This document shows, piece by piece, positions 58,090 through 64,000 of a DNA stretch of 64,000 nt (position 1 is the stretch's first letter; each line of letters starts with the position of its first letter). The position numbers and the translations under genes were made by a program. Origin of the DNA: Sipunculus nudus. Lineage: Eukaryota > Annelida > Sipuncula > Golfingiida > Sipunculidae. The notes beneath the pieces were generated by a model that was not told the DNA's origin, did no database searches, and worked only from the letters and a program-made list of their open reading frames with translations. The stretch covers positions 1,982,479 to 2,046,478 of the forward strand of contig CM049321.1 of assembly GCA_026874595.1 (NCBI GenBank), read 5' to 3'.

Positions 58090-58220
58090 GGGTTTGAGAG
58101 CATATGTCTAGGAGAGGTACAAAAAGTAAAGGCCTGAAGACCCATGCAGGAGACCAATGAATTGGAAAGTTAGTCGGGCCAGACTGACACCGTCAGTGAT
58201 ATCAGACTGTAAAACCACTA
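58090..58220 (+). mobile_element. 3' fragment of the 51.37-kb SINE family
   Basis: GAAGACCCATGCAGG resembles the 51.6-kb region weakly. AGTCGG-CAGACTGACACCGTCAGTGATATCAGACTGTAAA matches 51650-51690 closely. The head is missing. Confidence 0.5.
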
Positions 58221-58399
58221 TTTATGCTACTTTTCTTGATGCTGCTGGTCCTCTTGAATTTTTCGATATGCTTCCAAATAGTTTGTTAATTTCATTAGAC
58301 GAAGGGGTAAACGTTAGAATTATTGAAACTACTTATTTCACCCCGTCCCTTGACAGATTACATCACGAACAGATAATTGCCATATCGCTGGCATATTAA

Positions 58400-61300
58400 T
58401 AATAATCATGGAGATACTATAAGTGATCCCAAAACTGGAGATCAGACCAGAATAGTAATACTGGTCCCATGCGGTGGCGACAACTGTTGTTTGTCACACT
58501 AATTAAACAATTAAGCCGGTTCGTTGAAAATATCCATGTATTACTTTTTCTGTTGTTTTGCCTGTGCGTTTGCTACATTTGCATAACATTGTACAGTCTG
58601 CTTATTGTGGACTCCTCAGAATCTAAATTCACTTGGGCAAACGTATAGATACTGACCACAAGTTATAATGCAAAATAAAATTGTTATATTGTTTGAATTT
58701 CCATTCAGATATGATTGACTCTACCATAAGATAGTGAACGAAATGGTCTGGCTTTTCCAACATTATGTTTCATTTGATTACTTTGTCACGCTGGTCAAGG
58801 TAAACTGCTCACTGGTAGTTAGGGGTGCCTTTGTTAATTAAACGGAAAGCATAACATAAAACACATGAACCGGTGGCAGCCACGGCTTTCCCATTATTTG
58901 TTGGATGAAACTTCTGATACTGTCGCTCAGCCCAGGATGGCGGCTGTTTTTTTTTTTTTAGCCCTGGTTGTATCTTGGTGGTAAATGACTGAATGTTCTG
59001 TGTTTGTGTTACAATTTCACTAATGATAACCTCTTAATAAAAGTCCCAGAAAATATTAAGACAATGGTCTGTGTTGTGTATTTTATGAAGACTGATTGTT
59101 TTTTTGACTGGATTATGATGATGATGTTGATGAGAGAAACAAAATTAAACGGGTGGCGCCTAAAGTTTATACAGGAGTCACGTGTAGATACCCCGTATAT
59201 TAATGAGGTATTATCGATCTCCGTGTCTACCAGTCACGTGATCGGCGTTAAGTTGTCCTTAATAGAGAGGGTTTTCAAATTTGCCATATTCGTGAAAAGG
59301 CTAAAATCGTGAAAAATATACCATTTTGAATGAGACACCATGTTGACATATAGCTAAGTATGTAATCATATATATTGAACACATAAGTCATATCATCTGA
59401 CTTAATTCACTAGTGACATCTATATTATAATTGTTCCCACGTCAACTTTGGCACGCATCTCCTCCGCGGCTATTCCTCGTATATGAAGGATTTTGTTCTT
59501 GAACTGTGTGTTCTGAGAAGGATCATTTCTGAAAGTTTAACCTATAGACATTTGCCAAAGGGCGATTGCAGCGCCACCTGACGTAAATATGAGTGAGCAG
59601 TTTGTTACTCAGAATCAACTTCTGAGCCCTCTCATGGAGCCAAACAACAGAAACTGTTTAGTTCTTCTAAGAGCATCAACAAACATAACTTTATAACATT
59701 GATAGAATATGGGGTAAGTAGGGTTTGAAATAAACTTATGTGGTGAGTAAGATTTGAAATATACAGTAGTCTTATCTGCTGCTTACAAATACACAAGTAA
59801 TTTTGGGCATGTTATTCTGATTTATTTCTATGGGGTGTGCAACGAGATGTTTACATGCCACGGGTGTTGTTATCTATTGATATTAAAATAGGTTAGTCAG
59901 TTTTCTTTATTTGACAGAACCGTCTGTCGTATTTGGGTGAAACTAAACTGGCCTTTAAGTGCAAATAATTTATAGTTAGGAGAATCTAATTATTATAATA
60001 CTTCCGACTATCAGCAACCTACTCTGCACGTGCTAGGAAAGTAAGTATTAATTATTTTTCAGCATAATTTATTTTTTTTGTAGGCGAAGAGACTCCTGTC
60101 ATAACTGCTTCTAGTTTAATAAGTAATCGATAGTATCAGATTATAAAAATGTTTATCAATTTCTTTCAATCCAATTATTCAATACAGTGAAACCCCATTA
60201 TGCGGACACCCATCTTTTGCTGACACCCTGCGTGACGAACAGTCTTCGGTCTAAAAGACAGCTCATATATATGTACAGGTTTCTCGTGAGGTCGCGATAA
60301 GGAATCCCCAGCAAAAGGCCACAAAACCAAATATCGCGTTTTAAGCCAAATATCATGTTTTGCTTCTTTCTTCGACCAGCGCTTTTGATGGAACTTACTT
60401 ACGCGTGTTTCGGCCGACTTACCAAAAGTGATCTTAGTTCAGTGTAAAAGTATTGATTTGCTACTGATATTTATTGCTTCCGCCAGGAGGTTAAGCGTTC
60501 ATTCCCGTTCGTGTGTGTGTTTGTTCACAACATAACTCACACAATCATAAACGGAATCCCGAGACATTTTCAGGGACCTTAGGAACGGGCCAGTGGAAAA
60601 TCGATTAGGTTTTGGTGTGTGTCAGGATCATGATCCAGATCTAGGAAGGACTTCCTGGTATATTCACAAATGTGCAGTCACATATGCACGATTGAACATT
60701 GGAATCTGGGTTAATAAATGAATGAACACACGGGTTAAATTGCGGAGTAACACACACTAAGGGGACTCGCATTTGTGAGAATGCATATTACTAGTTTTTG
60801 ATGTAGACTTTATTTTCAAGTTCATAATCACAATATTACCTATACTTATACTGTCGTGGGTGACCGTTGTAGTCTTCAAGTGAACGATTGGCGATTGCAG
60901 AACTCTAACTTAATCAGAATCCCTTCTGGAGTGCCATTGTTATGTAGCTACGCATCTGCTAATGGCAATTACGCTAATGTGGCCACAAGTCAAATAGTTT
61001 ATAACTAGGGATTTTCATGGACGCTCTACAGGCTGAAACAAATGTTACTAGAAAATCAAGACACAAGTCATCCATGACAGTATTTCTATAATGACAGGAT
61101 TTCTGTTTAATATACATATATTGCTACACTATAAAGTCTCTGACTAAATGTCGGGATTATCAAAATGAACATTACATATTACGGTTTATTTAAACCTCTT
61201 TTTCTCCATGTATTTATTTAAATTGTAAACAACCATACGTGTGATGTTTTATTTTCTTAGTACAAAACAAGATTCAAGTCTTTAAATAGTTCAGAAAAAA

Positions 61301-62100
61301 CTCAAACCCTCAGGGTAAAATGATCTGATTGTATTATATATACACAGGACATCTGCAATCGCATAGGTTATAAATAAGTATTAGGTGCCAATCTGTCACC
61401 TGTAACCATAACCCATTGAAAAGCTCAGTGCTGGAGAATTAGCCGTATTGGAGGTCCAGCCCAAACGGGCAGAAGAAAAAAAAAATGGAGAAATCTCATC
61501 AAGCCCTATAAACCTCCCCTTATGATTGACGTCAGGCTTAATACGAACTAGGTATCGGAAAGCCTTGTACATTAACACCGTCACGTGGTTCCCGTGTTTG
61601 TTTCTCCTGAATAGAAGCAGCAATTTACGATAAAGCATTAAAAAACGGTTTATGTCTGACAAAAAAGCACGTCAGAGATACAAGACGCCATAATCGTGTT
61701 TGCACGGAAGAAAGTAGTTTTTAGAAATGTCTATCTAATGTCTATCTACACATGTCGTTGGGAAGAACCTGTAATTGTTTTCAGGCTAAACATATGTCCA
61801 AATATAGTTGAGTGGGAAAATAAATTCAACAAGAACATATATACTTACGTGGTATACTCTTCCCTTTAAATTTAATTATTAAATTTTCTAGTCACAAGGT
61901 ATATTTTTCTTTTGATAGTGTATAAACACCATTTCTTCTTGCAGCATTAATTTGTATGAACAATAACCCCTGAGAATTCAAAAGGATGAACAAATATGGT
62001 ATAAATACCTAATAATATTAGTTTTCATTTCATGTCACATAAATTGTTTTTAGTACGGCTTTCATTTCCTCAATGTAATTCTCAATAAACAAAGAGGGAC
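58400..62100. other. No recognised gene
   Basis: Contains a CAGTGAAACCCC segment at 60186-60200 that resembles the end of a pogo/mariner-type MITE, and a repeat-like block at about 60470-60665 (TTCCGCCAGGAGGTTAAGCG, GTGTGTGTTTGTTCACAACA, ATTTTCAGGGACCTTAGGAA). No exon-like frame is convincing. Confidence 0.4.
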
Positions 62101-62286
62101 GCTTTGAAACATACGGCCTATTCTTGGAAGGCCACATTCGTAGCCTCACCACGAAAGTTTGGAACAATTAAAATCTGTTTCCATAGTTGAGATTATTTTA
62201 AAATTATTCATTGAATAAATTTGCGATTAAGGTCACATAGAGTTCATGGTTAGGTCAATTGTTCCCGGCACATTTGCTCATCAAAC

Positions 62287-62402
62287 ATGAAATGTTTGAG
62301 ATACTGTCCTCTTTTGAGATACTGTACCCTTTTGAGATATTGTCCTCTTTTGAGATACTGTACTCTTTTGAGATATTGTCCTCGTTTGAGAAATTGTCCT
62401 GT
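62287..62402. repeat. 17-bp TTTTGAGATACTGTCC-type minisatellite
   Basis: About seven units, TTTGAGA(T/A)A(C/T)TGT(C/A)C(T/C)C followed by T-runs. The equivalent place in copy A (18027-18105) has about four or five. Confidence 0.85.
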
Positions 62403-62999
62403 CCTGGGCTGTCGGACCATAGCCCACGATTCGTGCAACCAACATACACACTCACTTTACCATACATCGTTAAATGATAAAAAAGACAGCTATCCAGTAG
62501 AAGCTTTTTTATTTATATATTATAAAATGACATCTTTTGCATATTCCACAGTTTAGTTTAAAATACTACATCGATTTAGCGTGATAATAACAACCATTTT
62601 CTTGCATTTTATCGATAAATTATCCATATCAGATGAAATTAAGCAAAACACATTGACTGGTCGAACGCCCTTTTGAAATCCTGCAATGGCCAGCAGGACA
62701 AATACAACAACAAAATTACACAGAAGGGCAACAATGGATAAAATTAAGTCCGTACAAATTCAGGTTTGGAGATTCTTCTACATAATGTTGTATATATACA
62801 TCATGCTATAAATATATATATATATATAAACCTCAGTATATACATTCTGATAAACCTACTAACAATTTTTATTTTAATTTTCCAAACGTTAAACAAGATT
62901 GAAAAAAAAAAAGTTATTGAACCAAGCAACTAAGGTCTTTCGTATGTTTCAGGAGCCATGAATGCTTCTACTGAAATTTATTTCATTAAACATATTTCT

Positions 63000-63410
63000 A
63001 GATTACAAGTTTCTAGTCCCCGGTACCCACAATATACAATTACAAAGAAATATTCTAAAAAATAGGCTTGTATAAGTTCCCTCCACCTAGAACATACAAC
63101 TTTAAAGAAATATTCTGATTAACATGCGGATACATATCCCCGGTACCCAAAATCATACGATTATAAAAAACTATTCTGTTAAAAAGGCTTTTATAAGTTC
63201 TACCTCCCGAAACACAAGAAAAAGTAATATGATATGAATAACATTCGTATATAGATCCCACGCCACCAATAAAATAAAATTAAAGAGAAATATTTTGATT
63301 AACACAAACTTGTGCAAGTTCCCGCCACCAAGAACATACGATGATAAAGCAATAAACAGGCTAATATAGCTCCTCTCCCGTCCAGGACATATATTTATAA
63401 ATTAATATGC
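63000..63410. repeat. ~58-bp tandem array in repeat copy B (about 7 units)
   Basis: Same unit pattern as 18800-19210. Individual units match their positional counterparts there better than their neighbours. Confidence 0.75.
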
Positions 63411-64000
63411 TGTTGAACAATCGTATCTAACCAATCAGATGCGTCTCTAAACGAGTGGCCGTTTTTCGCGTACCAATTAATGTTAAATTAATCCAATAAC
63501 AGATCTGTCATATGATTCCTAATTAACTGTAATCTGAAATATTCGAGAGGTGTTTTTTTGTCCTTTCCAATGTGACCAAGGTTTCATTTACGACTGCCTT
63601 TTTACACTAAAATGCTTGTAAAAATATCTCCACCAAAACGTAAAGCCGTATGTAACAGGGCATAGTTTTATCTCTATTTGGTGGATTGAATAATTTATAA
63701 CCTTTTAAAATACTTAAACTGATCTTAAAACTAATCATTTGTTTTATTTGAAAAATAAATCCCTCTCATTCCTGGTTGGTACGTGTGTATCTGTACGTAT
63801 TTCTTCACTGTTGTTTCTTAATTGGGCCTCGTCTCTGAAGCAGATCAAATAAACATATTAAAAAGTATATTTTTATTGACACACTGAGATCTTCGACCAG
63901 ACTTATTAGTAAATCATGCGCACGGATTATTTAATATTTTGACCATGTCGTCCCCCGGGCTCCGTACCTTTTCTATCACACCAGCAACATCTGTTGGTTT

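Larger units (their letters stand above)
62113..63865 (+). repeat. 1.8-kb dispersed repeat, copy B
   Basis: Second copy of 17838-19660 in the same orientation. The 17-bp array is longer here, and the ~58-bp array is kept at about the same number of units. Neither copy has visible terminal repeats. Confidence 0.8.

Noticed and set aside
61396-61662. 88-codon frame on the minus strand
   Set aside because: No recognisable domain, splice context or repeat; treated as chance.

Overview
This window looks like nuclear DNA from an invertebrate animal, most probably a marine mollusc. It is AT-rich, has spliced genes with GT-AG introns, long (TA)n, (GA)n and poly-G/C microsatellites, and dense, mutually nested transposable elements. 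The mollusc assignment is inferred from the style of the genes and repeats. There are no bacterial operons, phage genes, rRNA genes, CRISPR arrays or intact tRNA genes. Most short open reading frames are chance ORFs in non-coding or repeat DNA.

Two host genes are supported by exons whose splice phases agree. The first, on the + strand (12462-14865, four exons, 232 codons), encodes a small secreted protein: signal peptide, a cysteine-rich PAN/apple-like module, then one C-type lectin domain. The second, on the - strand (32596 down to 23248, four exons found, 342 codons, 3' end not found), encodes a secreted protein: signal peptide, a von Willebrand type D domain split over two exons, a C8-like cysteine module and a thrombospondin type 1-like module. 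Both are extracellular proteins of the kind used in innate recognition, mucus or extracellular matrix. Their functions here are not shown by the sequence.

The rest is largely a layered record of transposition. hAT-type DNA elements with CAG-starting terminal inverted repeats and 8-bp target duplications lie at 1377-3464, 46401-49060 and 50837-51331. A short MITE family with ends CAGNGGCGTCAAT has at least seven copies, four of them with readable 8-bp duplications; one also has a related empty site elsewhere in the window. Three solo LTRs of one family lie at 7763-8534, about 15125-15868 and 47122-47927. The first is inserted in a decayed retroelement with a DIRS-like reverse transcriptase (about 10000 down to 6780, - strand). 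The third is inserted in the 46401-49060 hAT element. Non-LTR (CR1/L2/Jockey-like) remnants lie at 19760-20290, 53675-54995 (interrupted by a 483-bp MITE-like insert) and 55138-57346. tRNA-derived SINEs are scattered through the window.

Layout: 1-6500 repeats and a hAT element; 6500-10100 nested retroelement; 10100-12400 nothing recognised; 12400-15050 lectin gene; 15100-21100 solo LTR, MITE, a 1.8-kb dispersed repeat, LINE relic and SINE; 23200-32600 the vWD gene with repeat-filled introns; 32800-40000 mostly unassigned AT-rich DNA; 40000-53600 stacked repeats, MITEs and hAT elements; 53600-57400 LINEs; 57400-62100 little recognised; 62100-63870 the second copy of the 1.8-kb repeat.
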